Positions 21,395-33,200 of a stretch of 64,000 nt of DNA are shown here, piece after piece. The notes under the pieces are model-generated. The model was not told the origin of the DNA. It was given only the letters and a program-made list of their open reading frames with translations, and did not search any database. The translations under genes and the position numbers were made by a program. Positions within the stretch are counted from its first letter, which is position 1. The number at the start of each line of letters is the position of its first letter. The DNA is from Nicotiana tabacum (lineage: Eukaryota > Streptophyta > Magnoliopsida > Solanales > Solanaceae). Where the stretch lies: the NCBI RefSeq assembly GCF_000715075.1, contig NC_134085.1, forward strand, positions 152,672,178 to 152,736,177, read 5' to 3'.

Positions 21395-21936
21395 GTTGAG
21401 GGGCATTTGCATCTATACCCGCTTTTTGAGTCACGTTTTAATTTGTACCCGCTTTGCAAAAAAAATTGCAAGCGTACCCATTTTTTCGTGTAATTTCAGC
21501 ATACGGGCCTGAAGTAGCAAAGGCAATCACGCAAACTTCAGCATTTTAGTAGACGGGCCTGAAGTAGCAAAAATTATTGAACCAAGTCTGCTGAAGTTTG
21601 TGTTTGTAATTGCTGAACTTAAGCATTCTAGTGCTGAAGTTTTGTTCTCTATTTGCTGAAGTTTTATTTGTAATTGCTGAACTTAAGCATTCTAGTAGCC
21701 GAAATTTTGTGATGCTGAAAGTTATTTAATTCATTTGTAAAAACTTCAGCACTAAATAAGCTTAAGTTTTTTGTCCTGAATTCATTAGTTTTGTCATTAA
21801 GCTTTTTCAAAAACTTCAGCAGAAGATGCTGAAGTTATTAAGTTCACTTGTAAAAACTTCAGCACTAAATAAGCTAAAGTTTTTCTGTCCTAGATTCATT
21901 AGTTTTGTCATAAAGCTTTTTAAAAAACTTCAGCAG
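21395..21936. repeat. Foldback-like repeat, left half (rich in CTTCAGC/GCTGAAG)
   Basis: Contains GTACCCGC and TACCCGCTTT words and many copies of CTGAAGTT/AACTTCAGC in both orientations. The sequence is cut at 21936 by the LTR element and resumes at 28078 (AGAAGATGCTGAAGTTATTT). The opposite end (28500-28580) carries GTGGGTACAAGTTAA, roughly the inverse of the left end. It is probably an old non-autonomous DNA element. The superfamily is not recognisable by eye. Confidence 0.55.
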
Positions 21937-22446
21937 TTTTTGACTCAAAAGATGTTAAAACCTTTTTGAACAAATCAATCAAAGATAAAGGGGCAAATCT
22001 TAGCCAAACATAATTAACTCCAGATCGAAACGTTAATGATAATGAACGCATATGAGACGAAAGAAACATTATTGATCTCATTAAGATTAAACATTGCCTT
22101 CCCCATCCACTGATGAGAAAGTAGATTTACATGTATTCTTTGGGGTCAATTCCCCCCTTTCATAAGATACAAGAAAGAGGCTTTTTGTCCTCTCTTGGGA
22201 GAATGGCAAAGTCCCCCACATTGAGAGCTTTTCTTGGTTATATATAGTTGAGGTCCTTTTACCCGTTCCTTGACTCGACCCTTCTTGTCACTAATGTCCC
22301 CTGGTCTTGACTTTAGGTGTTGCTCTTTTCGATTTGTTGGACGTCTCAGAGGAAAAAATGGAGTGTGCTACGTTGACTTTCACTGTCTGGTTATCGAGGC
22401 GGGGTATCAGGCGACCTGGTTGTGGTGGTCAGATTTGACCAATACA
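21937..22446 (-). repeat. Left LTR of the 22-28 kb element
   Basis: TTTTTGACTC... to ...GACCAATACA. The partner LTR begins TGTTTGACTC, so the second base changed G to T here. Contains TATATATAG at about 22240 within a conserved GGTTATATATAGTTGAGG block shared by both LTRs. Confidence 0.85.
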
Positions 22447-22763
22447 GTTAGTCCTTCCGTCTGTCGGGGTCGTCTTATGTCGGACTCAGCAGACGAATCA
22501 CGTTTGTTACGAAATCGAGAGAAATCTGGCCTACAACTTTCCATTCATTAGTCGCATTTTGTGGGTTTTTGGCGGAGGGGTGGTGTTCTTTCGATCCTCA
22601 TGGACCGTTGGCGTTTTTGAAATCGAGGCGTTGGTTGGCACTGAAGCGTTGGTTCGTAGTTATCACCATTATGACACACGTTTCTAGGAGACTGAAACGT
22701 TTCGTGCCATATCAGATTCGAATGGTGACTCTTGGGTTTCGTGCTCGGGAAATTTATGTCTCT

Positions 22764-22772
22764 TATAAATAG
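22764..22772 (+). promoter_or_regulatory. TATAAATAG box of the antisense gene
   Basis: TATAAATAG lies 177 bp before the ATG at 22941, in the internal region and not in the LTR. The same word stands 170-174 bp before the ATG in the three related copies (17363, 18987 and 36047). This spacing is conserved while surrounding bases differ, which argues for a real core promoter read on the plus strand. Confidence 0.7.
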
Positions 22773-22940
22773 AGGGAACTTGTCTTTTGATTGATTCACT
22801 TCATCTTTCGCTTGAGAGAGTTCTTCAAATATAGCTTTTTTTGAAATCTCGAATTTCTGCTTACCTTCTTGCTCACTAAAATCTGTCACCTCTTCTTCTT
22901 ATTACTTCTTTTTGGAGCGTTTTCTGCTAAAAACAAAAAA

Positions 22941-25655
22941 ATGGATGGTGATTCTTCTTGCGATAACCTTCCTGCCACAAATCCGGTACCGGAAAGTTCT
23001 GTTCCGGTCTCCGGAGGGGCGGATGCGGCGGAGGATGATGAGGTTCCTTTAGTGATTGAGATTTTGCCTCGTCCGGGGAGAGAGGTGACTGATTTCAGCT
23101 TTAGCGGCGGAGTAGAGCCGGAATCTGTCCCCTCTGTCGTGAGGGAAAGGGGGATTGTAGAGTTGAAAGAAAGGTGGGTGATCCCCGATTACGTCGATAT
23201 GCGGCTGGTGGAGGGGGACGACATAGTTCACTTCGACCGTCCTGGGTACTGCATGTTTTACGCCTACCCCTTTGTTGTAGGGTACACACTTCCTCTTCCC
23301 ATGTTGGTGGTGGACTTTTGCCATTTCTACGAATTGTGTTTGTACAAGTTGTTCCTCATACTGCTCAAGTATGCGGAACTCGCCGGTCGTGAGGTCACTT
23401 TGGACCATATGCTCAACATTTTTTCTCCTCAACTGATTCGCGGTTCAATAATCCATATGCACCCTCGGGGGTCGAGGAGTCTGGTGGTCAAGATGGGAGA
23501 CAGGACCAATCGTCGTTTCTACGAGAACTACTTTTATGTGCGGACTGAACACATTGTGGCGGACCCAACGGGATTCCCTGAGAGATGGAACTTCGCACGT
23601 AAGTTTGCATCTTTAGTTAGTGAAATGTTCGACCATTTTCTGTGAGCACTAAACTGTCTCATTTTTGCAGCAGAGAGATTGCCTCTGCCGCCTGTCAAAG
23701 GGATTCGCGAATGGGTAGAGGCCATTCTTCCCTATATAGTGGGAATTCGCACGTGGTCGACCTTTCACGAGAGGTTCGGGCGCATGCCCCTTACAGATGA
23801 GATGACGCCTTTATCTACCGTTTTCTCTCCTTTTATGTTTGTTTAGCCTCTTATGCATCGTTCGTTGTTTCCAGGGAGGGTGCGGAGAGCAAGGGCCCCT
23901 CAGTTGGCTTTCCGCCAGCCGGCCGCATCTGCTCACCCTATTGCCGTATCTACTGTACGACCTTCATCGAGGGCCGCTTCCGTTGAATCCGTAGCCTTGG
24001 TTACTCCACCGAGGGCCGCTTCCCAAGATGAGGTCCCAACCAATGTCGTTCACCCAATGGACGAGTCACCATCTATTAGGGAGGAAGAGAGACCACAGAA
24101 GAGATGGAGAGTAGAGTTCGAGATGGTGCCCCCAATAGTAATTCAGTTAGATGACTTTCCTCCGATGGGCTTCGGAGAGGGTGTTATTATGGCTCCTCCC
24201 GTAGGGGTGGAGAAAACCTTGGAATTGCCGGTGCCCGTGACCAACAAGCGGAAACTCCTGCCGTCGTCTTGGCTCAATCAGAAGCCCCTGTCGTCGTTGA
24301 TGATCAACACCTTGTTGCGGTAAAGGGGCCCGACCTCTGGGGTTGTTGTGGCGATTTCGGACATGACCTCATCTTCTGCAACGGGTCGTGCTTTCTCTTC
24401 AACGGAAGAGAGGGGAAATTGTGTGGCGATTGATGACTATGAGTCTGAGTCAGACCTGGACACTAACGATGTCAAGATGTTTGAGGAGGGTCTCACTCAT
24501 TCGGTGGTTAATGCGGGGGGCTCGGCCCGTACTCTTCATATCCCTTCTGGCGTTAATCTCTTGGCGGAGGGGGAAGATATGGTACTGCAATTCAACCTGT
24601 TGTGCTCCGAAGGTGAAAACAAGTCCCTTCGGGATGTTCCCGATGCTGAGTTGAGGGATGAGGTGGCCGTCATGTGCTTAAGGGTACGTTACACTTTGTT
24701 TTCGCTTTATGCTCTCACCCTTTTCAAAAGTTCTAGTTTAACCTTGTCTTTACGTTTTCGAGACTTACATGGTGGAAGTGGAAAATATTCGCAGGGATAA
24801 CATCCGGGCAAGGGTTTTTTTTGAAGATGCTCGAGAAATACCGTCGCTACCGTGACAGGTGTTGCGAGATACATGAGCGGTTGAGGACTGATCCCCGTAA
24901 TCAGGCTCTAGGTGAGGAGTTGGAGAGAAGGGACCAGGAGTTAATACAGACCATCCTTAGCAAGAGCGAACTCGAGGAGCAACTTCGCATTAAGGACGAG
25001 GAGCTCGAGTTGGGTAGGGGATCGCAGCGGAGTGTGAGCATTTGCAGGGTAGGTTGAGGTCGATACAATCAGATATGGACCAGAACTTGGTCAAGGTCGA
25101 GGCGATGAGCATGGAATGGATGAGAAAACTGACCGCAATGGAGAGCAAAGTTGCTGGGCTGGAGAACATTGAGAGGCCTGGTCTGAGGCTTTGGCGAGGG
25201 TGATGGCCCTGGAGAATACCATCCACGTACTCCACTCTGAACAGGAGTTGGAGAGAGCGACAGCTACCCTTAGGGAGGCGAGGCTCGAGGAGCGCATTGG
25301 CGTAATTGATCAGGAGGCGTCGGTTCTGGGATATCGGGTCGCGGCCTTGGAGGCAGAGAACGAACGATTAAAGGCTCAGATTGAGTCGTCTTCTGTTGTC
25401 GTCCCTCGCCAAATGCATGAGCTCTTGGTTTATGCTGAATCCCAGCGGGACATATATAAGAGTTTGTGGGAGGCGAGCATCGTGGCCAAGGCTGCTTATG
25501 AAGAAGTGTGAGCAAGAGCTCGGGAGGCTCGCATTAACTGTGGATATGACGCGGCGACGGCCGAAGCTAATAGAGATGTGGAGGATGGTAGTGGTGAACC
25601 TCTTGGAGATGATAATGATGGTGGTGGTGATGACGGCAGTGGTGACGCCGAATGA
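22941..25655 (+). pseudogene. Antisense gene of the LTR element; intron-containing, coiled-coil protein, decayed
   Basis: I rebuilt four exons: 22941-23598, 23671-23796, 23875-24683 and 24763-25655, about 820 codons. Exon 1 encodes a Gly/Pro/acidic head, an EILPRPGRE segment and a hydrophobic, aromatic domain (FDRPGYCMFYAYPFVVGYTL, later FYENYFYVRTEH and DPTGFPERWNFA). Exon 2 continues LPLPPVKGIREWVEAILP. Exon 3 is Ala/Pro-rich then acidic. Exon 4 is a long Glu/Arg/Leu coiled coil ending in an acidic GDDNDGGGDDG tail. Intron phases fit. Decay: in-frame stops at 24321 (TAA) and 25509 (TGA), a donor changed to AT at 23797, and frameshifts near 24815 (T-run), 25018 and 25175. The family resembles uncharacterised retroelement-borne plant proteins with a gag-like look; I recognise no enzyme motif. 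The function is unknown. Confidence 0.65.
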
Positions 25656-25919
25656 AGAATGTTGTCCTTTGTTTTTATTTTCGTTTTGTTTGTCGATTGT
25701 CATTCGTTCGTTGTTGTTTCTTTTTCTTATTTGGTTGGTCTGGGCAATATGTAAGCGGCGATAACCCGCACTGTGACTTTGCATAAATAAAGGTTTTTTT
25801 CTTCGCTATTTGCATTGTACTTCATTTTCTATTTCGACTGTTTACGATTTTGGTGCAAAATAGAGGCTCGTCTGGCGAGTCCCGATTTTCATTTCTTTCG
25901 GTGGTTGTCGACCTTTAAG

Positions 25920-26995
25920 GATGCAGTTTCAAACTTGTCGAAATATCGGCATGTCGTTGTTCGATCGTGGTCGAACTCTTATTTTCATTTGGCGAAGGCC
26001 CTTAGCCTTAAAGGGTGTTATTTCGAACTTATCGAAATAACAACCCGTCGTCGTTCGATCGAGGTCGAACTCTTCTTTTCTTTTGGTGAAGGCCCTTAGC
26101 CTTAAAGGGTGTTATTTCAAAATTATCGAAATAATAACTCGTCGTCGTTCGATCGAGGTCGAACTCTTCTTTTCTTTTGGCGAAGGCCTTTAGCCTTAAA
26201 GGGTGTTATTTCGAACTTATCGAAATAATAGCCCGTCGTCGTTCAATGGAGGTCAAACTCTTCGTTTCATTTGGCGAAGGCCCTTAGCCTTAAAGGGTGT
26301 TATTTCGAACTTATCGAAATAACAGCCCCTCGTCGTTCGATCGAGGTCGAACTCTTCTTTTCATTTGGCGAAGGTCCTTAGCCTTAAAGAGTGTTATTTC
26401 GAACTTATCGAAATAACAGCCCATCGTCATTCGATCGAGGTCGAACTCTTCGTTTCATTTGGCGAAGACCCTTAGCCTTAATGGGTGTTATTTCGAACTT
26501 ATCAAAATAACAGCCCGTCGTCGTTCGATCGAGCTCGAACTCTTCTTTTCTTTTGGCGAATGCCCTTAGCCTTAAAGGGTGTTATTTCGAACTTATCAAA
26601 ATAACAGCCCGTCGTCGTTCGATCGAGGTCGAACTCTTCTTTTCTTTTGGCAAAGGCCCTTAGCCTTAAAGGGTGTTATTTCGCCCTTATCAAAATAACA
26701 GCCTGTCGTCGTTCGATCGAGGTCGAACTCTTCTTTTTATTTGGCGAAGGCCCTTAGTCTTAAAGGGTGTTATTTCGAACTTATTGAAATAATAGCCCGT
26801 CGTCGTTCGATCGCGGTCGAACTCTTCTTTTCATTTGGCGAAGGCCCCTGAGCCTTAAATGGTGTTATTTCGAACTTATCGAAATAATAGCTCGTCGTCG
26901 TTCGATCGAGGTTGAACTCTTCTTTTCATTTGGCGAAGGCCCTTAGCCTTAAAGGGTGTTATTTTGAACTTATCGAAATAACAGCCCGTCATTAG
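25920..26995. repeat. Tandem array, about 11 copies of a 94-bp unit
   Basis: The word CTTAAAGGGTGTTA (or a one-base variant) recurs at 26007, 26101, 26195, 26289, 26383, 26477, 26571, 26665, 26759, 26854 and 26948, a strict 94-bp step with one 95. Most units carry three hyphenated palindromes: TTATTTCGA/TCGAAATAA (5-base gap), GTTCGA/TCGAAC (6-base gap) and AAGGC/GCCTT. The array lies just after the antisense gene. In element polarity this is the region before the 3' end, where Tat/Ogre elements are known to grow tandem repeats. Confidence 0.95.
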
Positions 26996-26999
26996 TCCC

Positions 27000-27566
27000 G
27001 ATTCCTGGAGAGTTAGGCATCTTTCGTGGGAGTCCCAGTCTGTTTTGTATCGCTTGCACCAGATGGTGCAACGCTGATGAATACAAGGTGTTAATGTTTC
27101 GTTTTCAGGTTAATGCAGTGTACACTTTATGGTTTTCTTGTCTGACTCCTACCTTCCAGCTCAGAGATGTTGTCGGCAAGAGGTATTTCCGCTGTGTTGA
27201 AGCGATTTTTGCCCTTTAATCGAGATATTCCTGTGTATGTTCGTCCACGCGGGTCTTATATGCTTGCCTGGACAAAGAGTGGGAGGTGAGGATGAGGTTT
27301 TCTTCGCTCCCGCCCGGTGGTCCGATGGGGGAATGCAAGTCGGTAACATCGTTTGCTTTTTTTAGTATATCGATGGCTGATGGGGCGAAGATTTCCGAGC
27401 CCGGTGATCTTGCTTGGCTCTTCTTCCTTTCCTGCGATGCTCTTGTGTCTCGCGTGGGCTGGGTTTTTCCTCCGTGCTCTCTTTGACGAATGATTGTACT
27501 TTTTGGTTTCGATCTAGGAGAAACTAGGAAATTTCCACTAAGAAATCTCTACAAACGACACCAAAT
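27000..27566. other. Element interior next to the right LTR, with primer-site-like end
   Basis: No gene recognised. Short frames (for example 27286-27486, +) have no support. The last 25 bases (27541-27566) read on the minus strand as TTTGGTGTCGTTTGTAGAG. This equals the primer-site-like block of the 16-kb family with a few changes, and it starts at the same distance from the LTR. Where gag-pol would have been, nothing is left. Confidence 0.6.
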
Positions 27567-28077
27567 TGTTTGACTCAAAAGATGTTAAAACCTTTTTGAG
27601 CAAATCAATCAAAGATAAAGGGCAAATCTTAGCCAAACATAATTAACTCCAGATCGAAACATTAATGATAATGAACGCATATGAGATGAAAGAAACATGA
27701 TTGATCTCATTAAGATTAAACATTGCCTTCCTCATCCACTGATGAGAAAGCAGATTCACATGTATTCTTTGGGGTCAATTCCCCCCTTTCCTAAGATACA
27801 AGAAAGAGGCTTTTTGTCCTCTCTTTTGGGAGAATGGCGAAGCCCCCACATTGAGAGCTTTTCTTGGTTATATATAGTTGAGGTCCTTTTACTCGTTCCT
27901 TGACTCGCCCCTTTCTTGTCACTAATGTCCCCTAGTTTTGACTTATGTGCTGCTCTTTCCGATTTGTCGGACGTCTCATAGGAGAAAATGGAGTGGGCTA
28001 CATTGACTTTCATTGCCTGATTATCGAGGCGGGGTATCGGGCGACCTGGTCGTGGTGGTCAGATTTTGACCAATACA
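27567..28077 (-). repeat. Right LTR of the 22-28 kb element
   Basis: TGTTTGACTCAAAAG... to ...GACCAATACA. It differs from the left LTR by scattered substitutions and a few short indels only (for example CTCTTTTGGG against CTCTTGGG), so the insertion is fairly young. Confidence 0.85.
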
Positions 28078-28580
28078 AGTAGAAGATGCTGAAGTTATTT
28101 AGTTCATTTGTAAAAATTTCAGCTTATTTAGATCAATAATCACCTTATTCTTTCATAGTGTATTACTACTATAAAATAATCAGATTGCCAACAATATCTA
28201 AATCATAATTTTTTGAAATAATAAACGTGAAAAGAACAGAATTATCATGAAAAGAATCACTAAGTGTGACCTTAAACTTCTCGTGCGTGGAAATATTCAC
28301 AAATTATTGTCTACTAACTTACGTAATTATTAATAATTTGTTTTTAAATAATCTGATAAACATACTTATGACAATCATCCCATGAACTGAAGTTTCATAG
28401 CAACACCAACAACAACAGAAGAAAGAAGAAGAAGAAAAAGAAGAAGAAAAAGAAGAAGAAGAAAACAAAGGAGGAGAAGGAGAAAAGGGGCTGGAGTTAT
28501 TTAAAAAGTGGGTACAAGTTAACACTTAAAAAATGAGTTTAGGTTAAATGAGGGCGACCAAATAGGGCGCCCCGTGCAAT
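28078..28580. repeat. Foldback-like repeat, right half, with (GAA)n tract
   Basis: Continues the repeat cut at 21936. A GAA/GAAA-rich microsatellite spans about 28416-28470. The right end reads GTGGGTACAAGTTAACAC, then GGGCGACCAAATAGGGCGCC. The minus-strand Ser/Phe-rich open frame across the GAA tract is an artefact of the microsatellite. Confidence 0.5.
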
Positions 28581-30278
28581 TTTTACAAAAGCTGATATAC
28601 AAATAGGTTTCTAACGGAAAAGGCAGAGGCCTATATTCTCTTGCAGGGCTCACTCTTCTTTTATTACTAGGCCTTCCAAGCCATTTCAGGAGGCAAGTGC
28701 ATAAATAGCCAATTTCAATGATGCTATTTAGAGATTAGCCAGTACTTATTATGTCCTGAAGTTTTAAACTAAAAATCTTAACTTCAGGACAACTCAGAAT
28801 ATTTTTATCCTGATAAAGAACTAAAATTCAGAACGTATTCCTAAATAGCAGCCTTTAGAGTGACTATGTGGTGTCATTTCTACCCATTTCAGTTAGCGTA
28901 ATATACTGTAGCTTCCTTCTTTTGTTCCCTTTTTTTTTTTGTCGTTTGGACAATGTTTGAGTTAAAGTCGATAAAAGGTACACTTAAAGAACAACAACAA
29001 CAACCTAGTAAAATTCCACAGATTCCTTTGGGAGGATATTGTATACGCGGACCTTACCACTATCCGATGTAAAGAAGTTGAAGTTAAAAATATGTATCGA
29101 AGTTGGAGGTGTGTTCGGACTATGGACATCAGCTTCAGTTGGAAAAAAAATATGGGAAAGTTGACATGAAATACACTTCCATATCACTATTTCACTTAAA
29201 ACACAAAACTTCATGGTTTTTGTAAATACTATACTGAAATAATTTCTAGATCTAAGATTCACAATGTATCGTTGATCAGCTAATTTTAGATACTATTTGG
29301 GGAGGGACTTGACCCTTTATATTGTTTTTTATTTGTTTCGAAACGGCACTTAAAGAGGCTAATTAATCCTCAATTGTTGCATCACATGCAAAGCATTTCA
29401 TGTTATTAGCCACCGGGAAAGAAGGAAATTGCTCTTTTTTTAATGGCTAAATAAAATCATAGGTTCTCTTTGCCATATTGATGCAATTGGTTTAGCAAAT
29501 TCCCACCAATCAAAGAAAGAAATGATAGCAAAGCAAGGCACAATATAATTTGTTGGGACGAATTGAGGTGCACCTCTATTTTTGGTCGATACTGAATAGT
29601 GGCATAAAAGGCAGGTTGTTTGGTTAAATTCGCAAAATTCTTGGGGTACCATTTGATACTTTTAAGTTGGATATTTTTTTACATGATACTAGAACTAACT
29701 TAATAATTTGTTATTCGTGTGTGATTTTTAAAACATTATAGTATAAGGTCATATATCAAGTATAAAAAGAGATTCAGCATTGTGTCACACGCAAGGATTA
29801 GATGCATAAATTAATTTATTTGCACCATCTCTTTTAACCCTCGTAAACTTGTTACTTAATTTTTGTGTTTATGAACTAGCATTATTTCTTTATTCAATTT
29901 TCTCAAATAATTAACCGTCATCACGAACAATATATGTAGTACTGAGAGCTGAGTTCTAGCAACTTTATAATCGGAAAGTTTTCCTTACAAAGAACATGAG
30001 ACAGCTTCACACAAAAAGTGAGGAAATACGAAAAAGAATAAACTTACAAGTTACAAACCCAACGAACTTAACCATTCAGTGTCAAAAGTTAAAAAAGACA
30101 AAGAAAAAAACATTCACAGTAATTGGATATGAGAATCCACACACAACTACGTCTACAGTTCATTAGCGACTTGGACATTAATATTTTTGGGATATGTCTC
30201 AAAAAAATTAAGAATCACATCAAACAGATACAAAACGGACCTAATCCCTTAATTAATTACAGGCACAAAAGGTCGTTT
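28581..30278. other. Intergenic region downstream of 4CL
   Basis: Contains a small inverted-repeat-like stretch at 28700-28870 (GTCCTGAAGTTTTAA and TTAACTTCAGGAC facing each other) and a reversed SINE tail (28986-29075). The rest is AT-rich with no coding support. The 4CL 3' untranslated region lies at its right end. Confidence 0.5.
28986..29075 (-). mobile_element. SINE tail, minus orientation
   Basis: The plus strand shows AACAACAACAACAACCTAG, then GGAGGATATTGTATACGCGG and ACCTTACCAC. This is the reverse complement of the TTG-tailed SINE 3' end seen at 8205 and 14300, though more diverged. Confidence 0.7.
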
Positions 30279-33200
30279 TCACTGGGTAGAGGCTGGTGGC
30301 GCAGCTAGTTTGGCTCTCAGTTCTTTCCTCAGTATCTTTCCAGACGGAGACTTTGGAATGGCGTGAATAAAATACACCTTGTGCAATCTTTTATAGAATA
30401 TCACCTGCATATCATTTTATGTTACATATAAGTCTATGATACGTGTGGATTAGTAATCTGAAAAATAAGGTAAATTACGTGCTATAACAGGCATTGATAG
30501 AGTGCTGAGTGGCGGAAAATTAATACCTGTTTGGCAATAAATTCCTTTATAGCTTCTTCAGTAATTTCAAAACCATTGGCGGAGCGGACCACAAATGCAA
30601 CTGGGACTTCCCCTGCCGCATCATCCTTTTGCCTGCACAAATTGTTAAACAATTAACCTAATTTATACTTTCAAATTAATACATGCATATATTTGTATAA
30701 TTAATCAGTGTAGAGTTGTATTGCACTTACGGTACAACAGCAGCATCTGCAATATCTGGATGGCTTATCAGAAGAGACTCAAGCTCAGCTGGTGGCACCT
30801 AACAACATTTAAAGTTAAATTGGTTAGTAATCTGTATACTAATTCTAGTTTTTCTTGTATTAGATGTCACTCCTGAAGTGAGCTCTAACCCAATTGTGCT
30901 AAAAATCCATCCTACAAACCATAGAATACTAAGCATTATACCTGGAAACCTTTGAACTTGATGAGCTCTTTCACTCTATCGACGATGTATATTTCATCAT
31001 CGTCATCTACGTATCCAATATCACCAGTGTGGAGCCATCCATTGACATCAATGGTCCGTGCAGTGGCTTCATCATCATTCAAATAACCTATTTGACATAT
31101 ATAACAATGTTCAGAGGCAGACCCAAGATTTTTACGCGATGGGGGCATTAGTATTCTGTTCAACCAGTGGCCCCTATAGGCTTTTAGTATTCAAGGTGCC
31201 AAGTATTTTAAATTAACAACTATCAAAATATATATACATACAAGATTCTTGTCGAAGCTTACGGGGTCCGGTGACACCTCACACATAGGTCCGCTTCTGA
31301 CAATGTTACTTAAAATTACAAAATATATATTGTATCAACTATTTGAATAAGTCTTTTTCTCCCAATCTTGTAGTCTTAATCTTACTTTTAATAGACCGCT
31401 TTAAATGAAGTTATAAGTAATAATTATTTTAAATATCAAGTGTATAGAAGTTAAACTCATGATAAATTAATGACCTTTCATGATTTGTGAACCGCGAATG
31501 CAAATTTCACCGGGTTGGTTGCGGCCAAGGGAGCCACCAGTTTCACGGTCGACCACTTTGAGGTCTGCATTTCGAACTACTGAACCACATGAGCCAGATT
31601 TGGTTGAAAATGGTTGCTTTGCAAATGCTGGGCACATTGTTACTACTGGTCCTGCCTCTGTCATACCATACCCCTGCCAATTCACGTTCAATTCCACTAA
31701 TTAAGCGCAAATAATTTTTATAGTTCAGATCTACAGTAGTAAAAATATAGAAATTCCATATTAATACTATTTCCAAAAAGTTTGTGACCTGATTATACTT
31801 TATGATCGCAAGTCAAATATGACCCACTAAAATGGGTCAACTTGGGCTTCTATCTTAACCAAATCAATCCTTATATATTCATGAGTGTAAAAGTCAAATT
31901 TTATGGAACCAATTTTCATACTATGTTATCAAATATATTCTCTATATATACTAGCAATTCACTATAACAACCAAACAAATCCAGAATAAATGAAGCGATT
32001 ATAGAGAGATTTGATTGTAGGATGTGTCTATGTGATACATATCCAATCCCCCCAAAAAATATTAGTTTAAGCCTCATATTTTTATATTTTTAAATTGCCA
32101 AAGGACATTGGAAATATAAATTCGTCCCACTTCTGAAATCAAAGGTAGAACAAACTTTTGGAAACAGATTTAAGTACAAGTTTAAAAGTAATTGTATTCA
32201 GTTTTAAAAAATCTTGATAAAATGGTGATGAAATTAATTTTTCTCAGTATTTGATATGCCAATATGAGACCAGATCAACATATCTTATTCTTTTCATGAG
32301 AGGTGAATATGGCAAGATCTAGAGCAATTAAAGACTGTCTACTAGTGCTACCGACCTGCCCACTAATATTAAATGGCCATTGGCCTCTATCTACCACTAA
32401 CATATGGAGTACTATATATCAATTACACTAGTAATATTTAAATGGGCTATTTAATTTTCTGTCTAGTACGTTCAGAAAATGCAACCATTTCAATAGTCTG
32501 AAATATGACGAGACTGTAATATGATAGCAAGAAATAAATGCTAACTTAGTTATTAAAAAAAATAACTATTAAATGATTCGAACGTTCCAGTTGTATCCTC
32601 GATCTCAAATGCTGGTTACGTGTAATCCATAAATTCAACCGGTTATTTATTATGTGAGAAAAGCAAGTTGTCAATGTAACCTGACATGTAGATTATGCGT
32701 AATTTCACATGCTAATTACGTCTGATCTACCTTTAGATTATGACAATTTGGAAGAAATACCAACAATTATACCACATATAGAGAGTGTCTTTTTCAATAA
32801 GTTTAATATCCAGCACTCAATTTGAACCTCTAACAGCATTTTCCGGTTTATTAGACCTTTTTGGTAGGTGACACTGACAAAGTTTGCGATCTTGATTATT
32901 ACAACTACTTGTGACTACACTATTTTAAGAAGAAAAAAAGTTAAAAAGCTTGTGCATTACCTAAAAAACACGACTTTCTACTAAAATCTTACATTCCGTT
33001 GCCCGGTTGAATTGACTTCCTTAGGGCGCGTTTGGCCATAATTTTTTTTAAAACTTTTCTTTTTTCAAAAATCAAATTCACTTTTTTCGAAATCTTTCAA
33101 TTTTTGGCCATGAAATTTTCAATCTTTACTTGAAGATGAATTTCAGAATTTTATAATTTGAAAAACTCCAAAATATTATTTTTTAAAATTTTCGCTTCAA

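Larger units (their letters stand above)
21937..28077 (-). mobile_element. Complete gag-pol-less LTR element carrying an antisense gene
   Basis: LTRs lie at 21937-22446 (510 bp) and 27567-28077 (511 bp). They are nearly identical, run TG...ACA, and the left LTR has one change in its first bases. Flanks are AGCAG (21932-21936) and AGTAG (28078-28082), a 5-bp duplication with one C-to-T change. The 5.1-kb interior has no gag, RT or integrase. It holds a plus-strand gene (22941-25655), a 94-bp tandem array (25.9-27.0 kb) and about 570 bp before the right LTR. On the minus strand the right LTR is followed by TTTGGTGTCGTTTGTAGAG, a decayed form of the primer-site-like sequence of the 16-kb family, and GACGGAAGGACTAAC precedes the left LTR. 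Polarity is therefore minus, opposite to the gene. The design recalls Tat/Grande elements, known to carry extra antisense ORFs between pol and the 3' LTR. Confidence 0.85.

Noticed and set aside
22941..23645. Sense-strand gag of the LTR element
   Set aside because: The primer-site-like block and purine tract put retroelement polarity on the minus strand, and the gene has introns and its own TATA box. The alternative is kept open in the findings.
22941..25655. Ordinary host gene
   Set aside because: It sits between two matching LTRs with a target duplication, has relatives inside two other LTR families in the same window, and carries stops and frameshifts.
25368..25784. Minus-strand 138-residue frame
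   Set aside because: Shadow of the coiled-coil exon and acidic tail on the plus strand.
25920..26995. CRISPR array
   Set aside because: Units are contiguous 94-bp repeats without unique spacers, in a plant nuclear context inside a retroelement.
28319..28525. Ser/Phe-rich small protein on the minus strand
   Set aside because: It is the translation of a (GAA)n microsatellite.
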